A stretch of DNA of 13,710 bases from an uncultured Oscillospiraceae bacterium (GTDB lineage: Bacteria > Bacillota > Clostridia > Oscillospirales > Acutalibacteraceae): positions 1 through 13,710 of the forward strand of contig UQQZ01000071.1 in the NCBI GenBank assembly GCA_900543305.1. The letters run 5' to 3'. Every line of letters begins with the position of its first letter. Positions within the stretch are counted from its first letter, which is position 1. Below are positions 6,233-13,073 of this stretch, piece by piece. The notes below the pieces were generated by a model that saw only the letters and a program-made list of their open reading frames with translations, was not told the DNA's origin and searched no databases. Position numbers and translations under genes: made by a program.

Positions 6233-8005
6233 ATGGCCAGAGGTCCCAGAGGTCCCATTGAAAAACCCAAGGACCGAAAAAAGGTCCTGCTGCGGCTTTG
6301 GACTTACATCTATGCCCACAAATGGATGGCACTGGCGGCGGTTCTCCTGACCATCTCCAGCAACTATCTGGCTCTGTTGGGGCCCATGCTCTCCGGCAAG
6401 GCCATTGACGCCATCGGCCTGGAACCGGGCGGTGCAGATTTCCAGAAGGTGATTTTTTACTGCATTTTGATGGTCATCTTCTACGCCATCTCCTCCCTGC
6501 TATCCTATATTTTGTCCATCCTCATGATCCAGCTGAGCCAGCGGATCGTATTTCAGATGCGGCAGCAGGTATTTGACCGGCTCACTCAGCTGCCTGTGCG
6601 CTACTTTGACGGCCACCAAACCGGCGACATTGTCAGCCGCATTTCCTACGACATTGACACTGTAAACGCTTCCCTTTCCAACGACCTGCTGCAAATCGCC
6701 GCCAGCGTAATCACCGTGCTGGGTTCTTTGATCATGATGATCGTCATTTCCCCGGTACTGGTGTTGGTATTCGCCATCACCATCCCCATGTCCATCGGCT
6801 TTACCCGGTACATGACCAAAAAAGTCCGGCCCCTGTTTCACCAGCGGTCTGTCAAGCTGGGAGAACTCAACGGCTTTGTGGAGGAGATCATCACCGGCCA
6901 GAAAACCACCAAGGCCTACCACCAGGAAGACACCATGGTCTCCCGGTTTGACAAGCGCAATGACGCCGCGGTGGACGCCTACTACAACGCCGACTACTAC
7001 GGCGGCATGACCGGCCCTTCCGTGAACTTTATCAACAACCTGTCTCTGGCCTTTGTGAGCATCTTCGGAGCCATCCTGTTTCTGTGGGGTCACCTTTCCA
7101 TCGGGGATCTGTCCTCTTTCGTGCTCTATTCCCGGAAATTTTCCGGCCCCATCAACGAGGTGGCCAACATCATAAGCGAACTGCAATCCGCCTGCGCTGC
7201 CGCCGAGCGGGTTTTCCGCCTGATCGACGAAGAACCGGAACCTGCGGACGCCCCCAACGCTGTGGCTGTAGACCATGTGAAAGGGGACGTGGCCATGGAT
7301 CATGTGCGGTTCGGCTACGATCCCGGAAAAACCATCATTCACGATCTGAGCTTTTCCGCCCCGCCCGGCAGCCTTACTGCCATTGTGGGTCCCACCGGCG
7401 CCGGAAAAACCACGTTGATCAACCTGCTCATGCGTTTCTATGATCCGGATTCCGGTTCCATTACCTTAGATCACCGGGATATCCGGCAGATCACCCGGAA
7501 AAGCCTGCGGCTTTCCTACGCCATGGTCCTGCAGGACACCTGGCTCTTTACGGGCACTATCTTCGAAAACCTGGCCTACGGCAAGAAGGACGCCCGTCTG
7601 GAAGACGTTCAGAAAGCCGCCAAGGCCGCCAGAATCCACCGGTACATCATGGGCCTTCCCAAGGGCTACGATACCGTCCTGGACGAAAACGGCATGAACA
7701 TCTCCCAGGGCCAGAAACAGCTTCTCACCATTGCCCGGGCCATGCTTCTGGACGCCAAAATGCTGATTCTGGACGAGGCCACTTCCAATGTGGATACCCG
7801 AACGGAAATCCAGATCCAGGCAGCCATGCGGGAGCTGATGAAGGACAAGACCTGCTTCGTCATTGCCCACCGGCTGTCCACCATTCAAAACGCCGACCGC
7901 ATTTTGGTGGTGCGGGACGGGGACATCGTGGAACAGGGCACCCATGGGGAGCTGATGGCCCGAAACGGCTTCTATGCCTCCCTCTATAACTCCCAATTCC
8001 AGTAA
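6233..8005 (+). CDS. ABC exporter subunit 2 (half-transporter with catalytic ATP site)
   Basis: A 590-residue partner half-transporter; its ATG follows the stop of subunit 1 with no gap, and an AAGGAGGTG ribosome binding site lies six bases upstream within the first gene, indicating translational coupling. The membrane domain covers about residues 25-320 and the ATPase domain about 345-585. Walker A is GPTGAGKTT (386-394), Q-loop Q434, Walker B ends D514-E515 with the catalytic Glu present, and the switch His is H546. The signature is ISQGQ (490-494) instead of LSGGQ. Its changes are the mirror image of subunit 1, so the pair makes one catalytic and one degenerate ATP site, as known for TM287/288, LmrCD and BmrCD. 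The likely role is ATP-driven export of a hydrophobic compound, drug or lipid across the cell membrane. Confidence 0.94.
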   Translation: MARGPRGPIEKPKDRKKVLLRLWTYIYAHKWMALAAVLLTISSNYLALLGPMLSGKAIDAIGLEPGGADFQKVIFYCILMVIFYAISSLLSYILSILMIQLSQRIVFQMRQQVFDRLTQLPVRYFDGHQTGDIVSRISYDIDTVNASLSNDLLQIAASVITVLGSLIMMIVISPVLVLVFAITIPMSIGFTRYMTKKVRPLFHQRSVKLGELNGFVEEIITGQKTTKAYHQEDTMVSRFDKRNDAAVDAYYNADYYGGMTGPSVNFINNLSLAFVSIFGAILFLWGHLSIGDLSSFVLYSRKFSGPINEVANIISELQSACAAAERVFRLIDEEPEPADAPNAVAVDHVKGDVAMDHVRFGYDPGKTIIHDLSFSAPPGSLTAIVGPTGAGKTTLINLLMRFYDPDSGSITLDHRDIRQITRKSLRLSYAMVLQDTWLFTGTIFENLAYGKKDARLEDVQKAAKAARIHRYIMGLPKGYDTVLDENGMNISQGQKQLLTIARAMLLDAKMLILDEATSNVDTRTEIQIQAAMRELMKDKTCFVIAHRLSTIQNADRILVVRDGDIVEQGTHGELMARNGFYASLYNSQFQ

Positions 8006-8034
8006 AAAAACTCCGGGAGCCTCTCCTCCCTTCA

Positions 8035-8063
8035 TTGACAAATACCGGCCGCCGTGGGAAAAT
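8035..8063 (+). promoter_or_regulatory. Possible promoter overlapping the terminator
   Basis: A consensus TTGACA at 8035-8040 is followed after 17 bases by GAAAAT at 8058-8063 (four of six -10 positions). It lies within the terminator hairpin and would start transcription near 8070, leaving a leader of about 37 bases for the HAD gene. The overlap may be chance. Confidence 0.38.
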
Positions 8064-8086
8064 AGTCCCAGCGGCCGGTATTTTTT
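8041..8086 (+). terminator. Strong intrinsic terminator of the ABC exporter operon
   Basis: AATACCGGCCGC at 8041-8052 is the exact reverse complement of GCGGCCGGTATT at 8071-8082. An inner stem TGGGA (8055-8059) with TCCCA (8066-8070) stacks on it past a two-base bulge. A T tract runs to 8086. Confidence 0.92.
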
Positions 8087-8106
8087 CGGGAAAGAAGGGA
8101 ATCTTT

Positions 8107-8832
8107 ATGCACACTTTGTCGAAACCTGTCACAGGCGTGTTTCTGGATTTGGGGTGGACTCTGTTGACCCCCACCAGCGGGGATTGGATGTTTTCCCCCT
8201 TTGCCCGCCGGTATTTCTCCCGGGAAGCCCTGGAGGCTTTGCCCCGGGAACGGGTCCAGGCAGCCATGGCCCAGGGGGACGCCTATCTGTCCGCCCATCA
8301 CCGGATGGAAACCATGGAGGAGGAGTATGACCAGTTTCTCCACTACTACACCATGCTTTCCCAGGCCTTGCCGGAACTGGGGTTGGACAACACAGCTCTG
8401 GAAGCCGTGGCCCGGGACAAAGTGTACAACCTGGAAAATTACGGTCTTTTCCCTGACACCCTGGAAGCCCTGGAGGCTCTCCGGGGTCCCTATGCAATTG
8501 GGGTTATTTCCGACACCTGGCCCTCCATCGTGCCGGTGTTGGAACATTTCGGCCTGCTTCCCTATTTCGATACCCTGACCTTCAGCTACCAGCTGGGAGT
8601 GTACAAGCCCCATCCCACCCTGTACCGGGATGCCCTGGAAAAATTGGGGCTGCCTGCGGAGGAAACGGTATTTGTGGACGACGGGGTGGGCAATCTTCGG
8701 GGCGCTCAGGCAGCGGGAATCCAGCCTGTACTCATCACCGCAAAGCCCGGGGCGGCATCTTGCCCGCCCGGCATGGCCCAGATCAGCCGGATCTCTCAGC
8801 TGCCAGGGCTTTTGGAACAGGCAAACCACTGA
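8107..8832 (+). CDS. HAD-superfamily hydrolase
   Basis: A 241-residue haloacid dehalogenase-like hydrolase, probably a small-molecule phosphatase of the cytoplasm. Motif I reads FLDLGWTLL with nucleophile D14; the usual second Asp, the general acid at +2, is glycine (G16). Motif II is S135 (GVISDTW), motif III K167 (VYKPHP), motif IV D191-D192 (VFVDDGVGN). A helical cap domain lies at about residues 25-115, as in subfamily I. Glycine at +2 also occurs in the YihX-like branch (DLGNV), so activity is possible but the acid step must differ. The ATG at 8107 is preferred over an upstream in-frame TTG at 8035, which lies before the terminator; AAGAAGGGAA precedes 8107. It is followed by cyuA after 65 bases with no terminator between. 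The substrate is unknown. Confidence 0.88.
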   Translation: MHTLSKPVTGVFLDLGWTLLTPTSGDWMFSPFARRYFSREALEALPRERVQAAMAQGDAYLSAHHRMETMEEEYDQFLHYYTMLSQALPELGLDNTALEAVARDKVYNLENYGLFPDTLEALEALRGPYAIGVISDTWPSIVPVLEHFGLLPYFDTLTFSYQLGVYKPHPTLYRDALEKLGLPAEETVFVDDGVGNLRGAQAAGIQPVLITAKPGAASCPPGMAQISRISQLPGLLEQANH

Positions 8833-8897
8833 GCAAATTTTCGGAAGGCCCCTCAGGGAAGCAGAACACTTGAAAATAGGATTTGGAGTGAACCTGG

Positions 8898-10190
8898 ATG
8901 GAACAGACAACGTATCGGGATTATGTGAATATTCTGAAAGAAGAACTGGTGCCCGCCATGGGCTGCACCGAACCCATCGCCATCGCCTACGCAGCTGCCG
9001 TGGCCCGGGAAACCCTGGGCTGCCTGGCGGAGCGCATGGAAGTGGAAGCCAGCGGCAACATTATCAAAAACGTGAAAAGCGTCTTTGTGCCGGGCACCGG
9101 CGGCCTGCGGGGCATCCCCGCCGCAGCGGCAGCCGGCATGGCGGCGGGCGATCCCGCTTTGCAGCTGGAAGTCCTCTCCAGAATGGGGGAGCCGGAACAG
9201 CAGGCTACCCGGGAATATCTGGAGAAAACCCCCATTGACGTGACCTTGTCCAAGTCCCCCTTTGTGTTTGACATCATTCTGCGGGCATGGGCGGGAGAAG
9301 AATCCGCCCTGGTACGGATCGTCAACTACCACACCAACATTGTGCGCATTGAGAAAAACGGCCAGGTCCTCAAAGAGGTGGAAGCCCAGGCCGCTCAGGA
9401 AGAGGGGCTGACGGACAAATCTGTCCTCTCCGTGGAAGGAATTTTGGAATTTGTCCGGGAAGTGAACCTGGAAGACGTGGAAGAATGCATTGGCAGACAG
9501 ATCCGCTACAACACCGCCATTGCAGAGGAAGGCCTTCGGGGCCACTATGGGGCCAACATCGGCCGGGTCCTGCTTTCCACTTACGGCAGCGACGTGAAAA
9601 TCCGTGCCAAAGCCATGGCGGCTGCCGGTTCCGACGCCCGGATGAACGGCTGCGGCCTGCCTGTGGTCATCGTGTCCGGCAGCGGCAACCAGGGTCTCAC
9701 CGCCTCCCTGCCGGTGATTGAGTATGCCAAGGAGCTGGGGGTTTCCCGGGAAACTCTGTACCGTGCCCTGCTGGTGTCCGATTTGATCACCATCCACCTG
9801 AAGTCGGAAATCGGCCGGCTCTCTGCCTACTGCGGCGCCGTCAGCGCAGGCTGCGGCAGCGGGGCGGGCATCGCCTACCTGTACGGCTGGAAAAAGGAAC
9901 CCAAGGAGCTTCTCCGTGACGTGTCCCACACCATTGTCAACTCCCTGGCAGTGGTGTCCGGCATTGTCTGCGACGGGGCCAAGGCCTCCTGCGCCGCCAA
10001 GATTGCCTCCGCTGTGGACGCGGGCCTGCTGGGCTTTTACATGTATCGGGAAGGCCAGCAGTTCCGGGGCGGTGACGGCATCGTCTCCAAAGGCGTGGAG
10101 GAAACCATCCGGAATATCGGTCTCCTGGCTACCGAGGGCATGCGGGAAACTGACCGGGAAATTCTGGATATTATGACCACCCGCTGCTAA
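8898..10190 (+). CDS. cyuA: L-cysteine desulfidase / UPF0597 family protein
   Basis: A complete 430-residue protein of the UPF0597/CdsB family (E. coli CyuA, formerly YhaM), related to the serine dehydratase alpha chain. Family members use an oxygen-sensitive [4Fe-4S] cluster to break L-cysteine into pyruvate, ammonia and sulfide. The N-terminal signature VPAMGCTEPIA puts C23 in place; further conserved cysteines are C312 and C319 (AYCGAVSAGCGSG) and C358 and C365 (VCDGAKASCA), which supply cluster ligands. Glycine-rich stretches SGSGNQG and PGTGGLRG are also family features. The length is normal for the family. A GGAGTG sequence seven bases upstream supports the start. Together with the HAD gene it probably forms a small operon; a link to sulfide production or cysteine detoxification is inferred from the family. 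Confidence 0.9.
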   Translation: MEQTTYRDYVNILKEELVPAMGCTEPIAIAYAAAVARETLGCLAERMEVEASGNIIKNVKSVFVPGTGGLRGIPAAAAAGMAAGDPALQLEVLSRMGEPEQQATREYLEKTPIDVTLSKSPFVFDIILRAWAGEESALVRIVNYHTNIVRIEKNGQVLKEVEAQAAQEEGLTDKSVLSVEGILEFVREVNLEDVEECIGRQIRYNTAIAEEGLRGHYGANIGRVLLSTYGSDVKIRAKAMAAAGSDARMNGCGLPVVIVSGSGNQGLTASLPVIEYAKELGVSRETLYRALLVSDLITIHLKSEIGRLSAYCGAVSAGCGSGAGIAYLYGWKKEPKELLRDVSHTIVNSLAVVSGIVCDGAKASCAAKIASAVDAGLLGFYMYREGQQFRGGDGIVSKGVEETIRNIGLLATEGMRETDREILDIMTTRC

Positions 10191-10222
10191 ATTTTTTCTA
10201 TTTTCGACTTTTTTCCCGCTTT

Positions 10223-10265
10223 GATCTCACGAAACTGTCTGAGGCCGCGTCTAACAAGTGAGATC
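10223..10265. repeat. Perfect 8-bp inverted repeat with 27-base spacer
   Basis: GATCTCAC at 10223-10230 and GTGAGATC at 10258-10265 are exact reverse complements in the gap between cyuA and the CHAP-like gene. No T tract follows, so it is not an ordinary terminator. It could be an operator or a leader stem-loop of the downstream gene. Confidence 0.45.
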
Positions 10266-10316
10266 CACACGCTACCGACCTTTCATGGGTCCCCAGTGTG
10301 CGATTCATTTTCACTC

Positions 10317-10323
10317 AAGGGGG
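10317..10323 (+). promoter_or_regulatory. Ribosome binding site fixing a TTG start
   Basis: AAGGGGG lies seven bases before the TTG at 10331. The alternative in-frame GTG at 10298 has no such sequence. A similar AAAGGGGG precedes the next gene's ATG at the same spacing. Confidence 0.7.
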
Positions 10324-10330
10324 AATCCTT

Positions 10331-11182
10331 TTGAAACAACCGGATCGACCATCTGTGCGCCGCACTTCCCGCTCCACCCGCAAACGGCGCACCTCTACCC
10401 GTCCGAATCAGTCTTTTCCCCTGCTTTTGGCAGCGTTTTTGGGAGTTTGCTGCGGATTGATCCTGCTGCTGGTACTGGTCTTAACGAAAACCGGCACCGC
10501 TGCCGGGAACAAAGACACCAGTTCCCTTTCCCATACCAGCACCCTTTCCCAATCTGACGACGTTTCTTCCCTGGCGGAGGGAACCTCCTCGGACCAAGAG
10601 CTTTTGGAATCCGAAGCCTCCCAGGTGTTTTCCATGGATGAGTACGCCATGGCACCGGCCAATTTGGAGGCATCCGAAGTCACCGGGGAACTTACCGAAG
10701 AAAAGGTTTTGGAACAGCTCAACTCCCTTCGGGAGGTGTTTCCCGACGGCGCCTATTGGAATCACATGGGCCTGGACCAGTGGGATGAATTCACCGTGAC
10801 CGACACCCCCTGTGACCACGACGTCTACGGCGACACCTATTGCAACAGCCATTCCGGAGGAATTCAAGACCTGTTCCCCCAGTACACCCCCATGATTCAA
10901 TGCCTGGGGTTTGCCTCCCTGCTCAGTGACCTGGTTTTCGGGGAGGACGCCCCTGTGGAGACCTTCACCGATATCTATCAGCTTCGGCCCGGAGACAGCG
11001 TCCGGCTGATCTGGACAGAGCACTCTTTCGACGTGCTCACGGTGGACGACACCGGCATTACCGTGGTGGAGTGCAACAAGGATTACGAGCATTGCCTGAT
11101 TTCCTGGGACCGGTTTATCTCCTGGGAGGAATTGGCATACTACCAGGATGAGGTGGAGTGTATCACCCGTTATGGGGATTGA
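10331..11182 (+). CDS. Membrane-anchored protein with CHAP-like putative cysteine hydrolase domain
   Basis: A 283-residue protein with a very basic cytoplasmic tail (residues 1-28, rich in Arg/Lys), one membrane span at about 29-51, a Ser/Thr-rich linker to about 115, and an outer C-terminal domain. That domain has FPDGAYWNH (137-145), C161 and C171, QCLGFA with C191 as candidate nucleophile, RPGDSVRL, H231 (TEHSFDVLTV) and E247-C248-N249. The order FPDG.YWNH, QC.GFA, GD.VR, HS, (D/E)CN is one I recognise from clostridial surface proteins of the CHAP/NlpC-P60 cysteine-hydrolase fold, which usually cut peptidoglycan peptides. Activity is inferred. The start is a TTG fixed by its ribosome binding site. 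It is followed by another anchored wall enzyme of the same layout, with a terminator between. Confidence 0.75.
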   Translation: MKQPDRPSVRRTSRSTRKRRTSTRPNQSFPLLLAAFLGVCCGLILLLVLVLTKTGTAAGNKDTSSLSHTSTLSQSDDVSSLAEGTSSDQELLESEASQVFSMDEYAMAPANLEASEVTGELTEEKVLEQLNSLREVFPDGAYWNHMGLDQWDEFTVTDTPCDHDVYGDTYCNSHSGGIQDLFPQYTPMIQCLGFASLLSDLVFGEDAPVETFTDIYQLRPGDSVRLIWTEHSFDVLTVDDTGITVVECNKDYEHCLISWDRFISWEELAYYQDEVECITRYGD

Positions 11183-11190
11183 TCCGTCAC

Positions 11191-11230
11191 CCTGAAAAGG
11201 TGCCGTTCGCCGGGGGAAACGGCCCTTTTT
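11191..11230 (+). terminator. Intrinsic terminator after the CHAP-like gene
   Basis: GCCGTT at 11202-11207 pairs with AACGGC at 11218-11223. The stem continues outward as AAAAGG against CCTTTT past a one-base bulge and ends in T5 at 11226-11230. Confidence 0.72.
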
Positions 11231-11292
11231 CCCTGAGAAAATGCTGTGACCCTTCGCCTCGTTTTTTTGTACCATCCAAAGGGGGAATTCCA

Positions 11293-12141
11293 ATGCATCC
11301 AGTTGACAAACAACCTTCTCACCGGAAATCCGGACCCAATTTGCCTCCGGGATCCGGATCCGCCTTACTGCTGGGTTTTTTCTGCGTGCTCTTGCTGGCC
11401 ATGGTGGCTTTCCACTGGAGTCCGGCTGTTTGGGGAAAAACGCCCCAGGAATCGGAAAAGCCCTCTGGCTCCTCCCTTTCCAGCGCCATCACCGTAAGCT
11501 CCACTCCCAGCCCCAAGGCTACCCCTACGCCCTCTCCGGAGCCGGATCCCACCTCCTCGCCCCAGTCGGAAGTCGTGGAGGAACAGCCTTGGAACCTGCG
11601 TCTGGTCAACAAAACCCATTTGCTGCCGGAAACGTTTCAGGTAGAGCTTACCTCTGTGGAAGGAGGGCAATTTGACAGCCGGGCGGCCTCCAGCCTGGAA
11701 GCCATGCTCCAAGCTATGGAGGAGCAGGGTCTGTCCCCGGTGATCTGTTCCTCCTTCCGCACCTGGGAAGATCAGGACACCCTCCACCAGGAAAAGCTTC
11801 AAAGCTGCCTGGAGGAAGGTTACTCCCCGGAGGAAGCGGAAACGGAGGCTTCCCGGTGGGTGGTGCCTCCAGGCGCCAGCGAGCATCAGCTGGGACTGGC
11901 GGTGGACATTGTGGCCAGCGACTACCAGATTCTGGAGGAAACCCAGGAAAATACCCCGGAACAGCAGTGGCTTATGGCCCATTGCTGGGAATATGGGTTT
12001 ATTCTCCGGTATCCCCAGGACAAGGTGGAAATCACCGGCGTGGGCTACGAGCCCTGGCATTACCGGTATGTGGGAACTCAGGCCGCCCGGGAGATCATGG
12101 AATCCCAGGTCTGCCTGGAAGAATATTTGGGAGAAACGTAA
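11293..12141 (+). CDS. VanY-type D-alanyl-D-alanine carboxypeptidase (M15B)
   Basis: A 282-residue membrane-anchored zinc carboxypeptidase that removes the terminal D-Ala from peptidoglycan pentapeptides at the outer face of the membrane. A short polar tail is followed by a span at about residues 24-41, a Pro/Ser/Thr-rich linker at about 50-95 and the M15B catalytic domain from about 100. Zinc ligands are H198 and D205 in SEHQLGLAVD and H256 in EPWHYRYVG, with E253 as the catalytic base; the upstream substrate-site motif SSFRTWEDQ is present. All key residues are intact. The ATG at 11293 is fixed by AAAGGGGG seven bases upstream; an in-frame start at 11158 would overlap the preceding gene and terminator. 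VanY relatives can lower vancomycin susceptibility, but no van regulators or ligase genes are nearby, so a housekeeping wall-trimming role is more likely. Confidence 0.93.
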   Translation: MHPVDKQPSHRKSGPNLPPGSGSALLLGFFCVLLLAMVAFHWSPAVWGKTPQESEKPSGSSLSSAITVSSTPSPKATPTPSPEPDPTSSPQSEVVEEQPWNLRLVNKTHLLPETFQVELTSVEGGQFDSRAASSLEAMLQAMEEQGLSPVICSSFRTWEDQDTLHQEKLQSCLEEGYSPEEAETEASRWVVPPGASEHQLGLAVDIVASDYQILEETQENTPEQQWLMAHCWEYGFILRYPQDKVEITGVGYEPWHYRYVGTQAAREIMESQVCLEEYLGET

Positions 12142-12150
12142 AACAGCATA

Positions 12151-12200
12151 AAAAGGCCGGCACCTTTGGGGTCCTCCCAAGATGCCGGTCTTCTCTTTTT
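12151..12200. terminator. Bidirectional terminator between convergent genes
   Basis: GGCCGGCA at 12155-12162 pairs with TGCCGGTC at 12183-12190 (one wobble), with an inner stem TTGGG (12166-12170) and CCCAA (12176-12180). A T-rich tract follows on the plus strand, and AAAAA before the stem gives T5 on the minus strand, so it can end transcription from both the carboxypeptidase and the DUF2798 gene. Confidence 0.82.
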
Positions 12201-12260
12201 CCGGGGCAGTGGGCCCCGAAACCTTTTCTTTCCATGCCTGTTGGACCGAAGCTTTTTCGC

Positions 12261-12746
12261 TCAGGCCAGGACGCTTCCCTCGGGGAATGCCTTGCGGAAA
12301 ATAAACCGCACTACAGGTCCCGCAATCAACAGCTGATAGGGCAAGGCCATGATAAAGTTTCTGGGAATATTCCCCAGCCAGATCACGGGCACCATGCTCC
12401 AGGCCCCCGTGTGAACACAGGCTTCCACCGCACCGTACAGGGACATGATCAGCACCATGGGCACCACCATACAGCAGGATACCGCAATCACCGTCTTCAA
12501 GGGGCTGGTCACTCCGGGCTTTACCAGGAAACGGAAGGCAAATCCCTTGGCCAGCTTGGATACCACAAACCAGTCACAGCACATGGCAAACACATAGGCA
12601 ATGGGGAATCCCAGCCAGGCTTCCTGTACCACTTGAAAGCTCAGCTTTCCCTGCTGCATGGCCACATTGTAAATGCTCATCCAGAGCACCATCACAAAAC
12701 ACATCAAAACCGTGTAAATCAAACTTTCTCTCTTATTCTTCGGCAT
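12261..12746 (-). CDS. DUF2798-type four-span membrane protein
   Basis: A 161-residue membrane protein made of two similar halves. Each half begins with a hydrophobic span ending in a polar turn (MCFVMVLWMSIYNVAM; CCMVVPMVLIMSLYGAV), followed by Trp, an IP/FP motif (WLGFPIAYVF; WLGNIPRNFIMALP) and a second span running into FRF/RFIF. This matches the DUF2798 family, usually two spans per copy, here duplicated. The function is unknown; it acts in the cell membrane. The ATG at 12746 is chosen because AAGGAGGG lies directly before it; a start at 12773 would put that ribosome binding site inside the gene. It is convergent with the carboxypeptidase and divergent from the collagen-like gene, so it is probably a single-gene unit. 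Confidence 0.82.
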   Translation of the reverse strand: MPKNKRESLIYTVLMCFVMVLWMSIYNVAMQQGKLSFQVVQEAWLGFPIAYVFAMCCDWFVVSKLAKGFAFRFLVKPGVTSPLKTVIAVSCCMVVPMVLIMSLYGAVEACVHTGAWSMVPVIWLGNIPRNFIMALPYQLLIAGPVVRFIFRKAFPEGSVLA

Positions 12747-12751
12747 AATGG

Positions 12752-12759
12752 CCCTCCTT
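12752..12759 (-). promoter_or_regulatory. Ribosome binding site deciding the DUF2798 gene start
   Basis: On the minus strand AAGGAGGG ends five bases before the ATG at 12746. It lies downstream of the alternative in-frame ATG at 12773 and so favours the shorter protein. Confidence 0.75.
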
Positions 12760-13073
12760 CTCTCAAGTTCCATCCACTTTTTCCACTTATTAGTGTATCA
12801 TACCCACCCCGCTGCAAATAAGGGCATTTTTGATTTTCAGCGTTCCTTCGTAGAGAATCTCAAGAATTCCTTTCCTTTTTCAGTGGGATTTCCCAGAAAA
12901 CAAGATTCATTCTCGATTTTTATAAACTCCCTTTGGACAATCTACACAATTTTCTCCCGGCGCCCCTTTTTTCCCGGGGACGTGCACCCTTTCGGCCTGT
13001 CCGCATATCCTGGCAATGGAGGGTTTTCTCTCTCACTGGAAAATTTCACACATGAAGGAGAGGTTTTTCGCTT
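12760..13073. other. Divergent intergenic region
   Basis: About 310 bases separate the DUF2798 gene (minus) from the collagen-like gene (plus). On the minus strand a TATGAT -10-like hexamer is the complement of 12797-12802, without a good -35. On the plus strand TATAAA at 12921-12926 has no matching -35. TGGGA/TCCCA forms a small palindrome near 12885 and CCCGG/CCGGG flank a C/T tract near 12956-12980. No credible gene is seen. The plus-strand promoter may need a sporulation or other alternative sigma factor, but I see no clear match. Confidence 0.35.

Noticed and set aside
8035..8106. Upstream TTG start for the HAD hydrolase
   Set aside because: It would place the terminator hairpin inside the gene and add residues not seen before the first strand of HAD proteins; the ATG at 8107 has a ribosome binding site.
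11158..11292. Upstream start for the carboxypeptidase
   Set aside because: It overlaps the end of the previous gene and the terminator; AAAGGGGG before 11293 marks the true start.
11293..12141. Part of a vancomycin-resistance cluster
   Set aside because: No vanR/S, vanH/A/X or other resistance genes are in the window and the gene is outside the mobile element.
12202..12218. CGGGGC/GCCCCG hairpin as a second terminator
   Set aside because: No T tract follows on either strand; the nearby 12151-12200 structure already explains termination.
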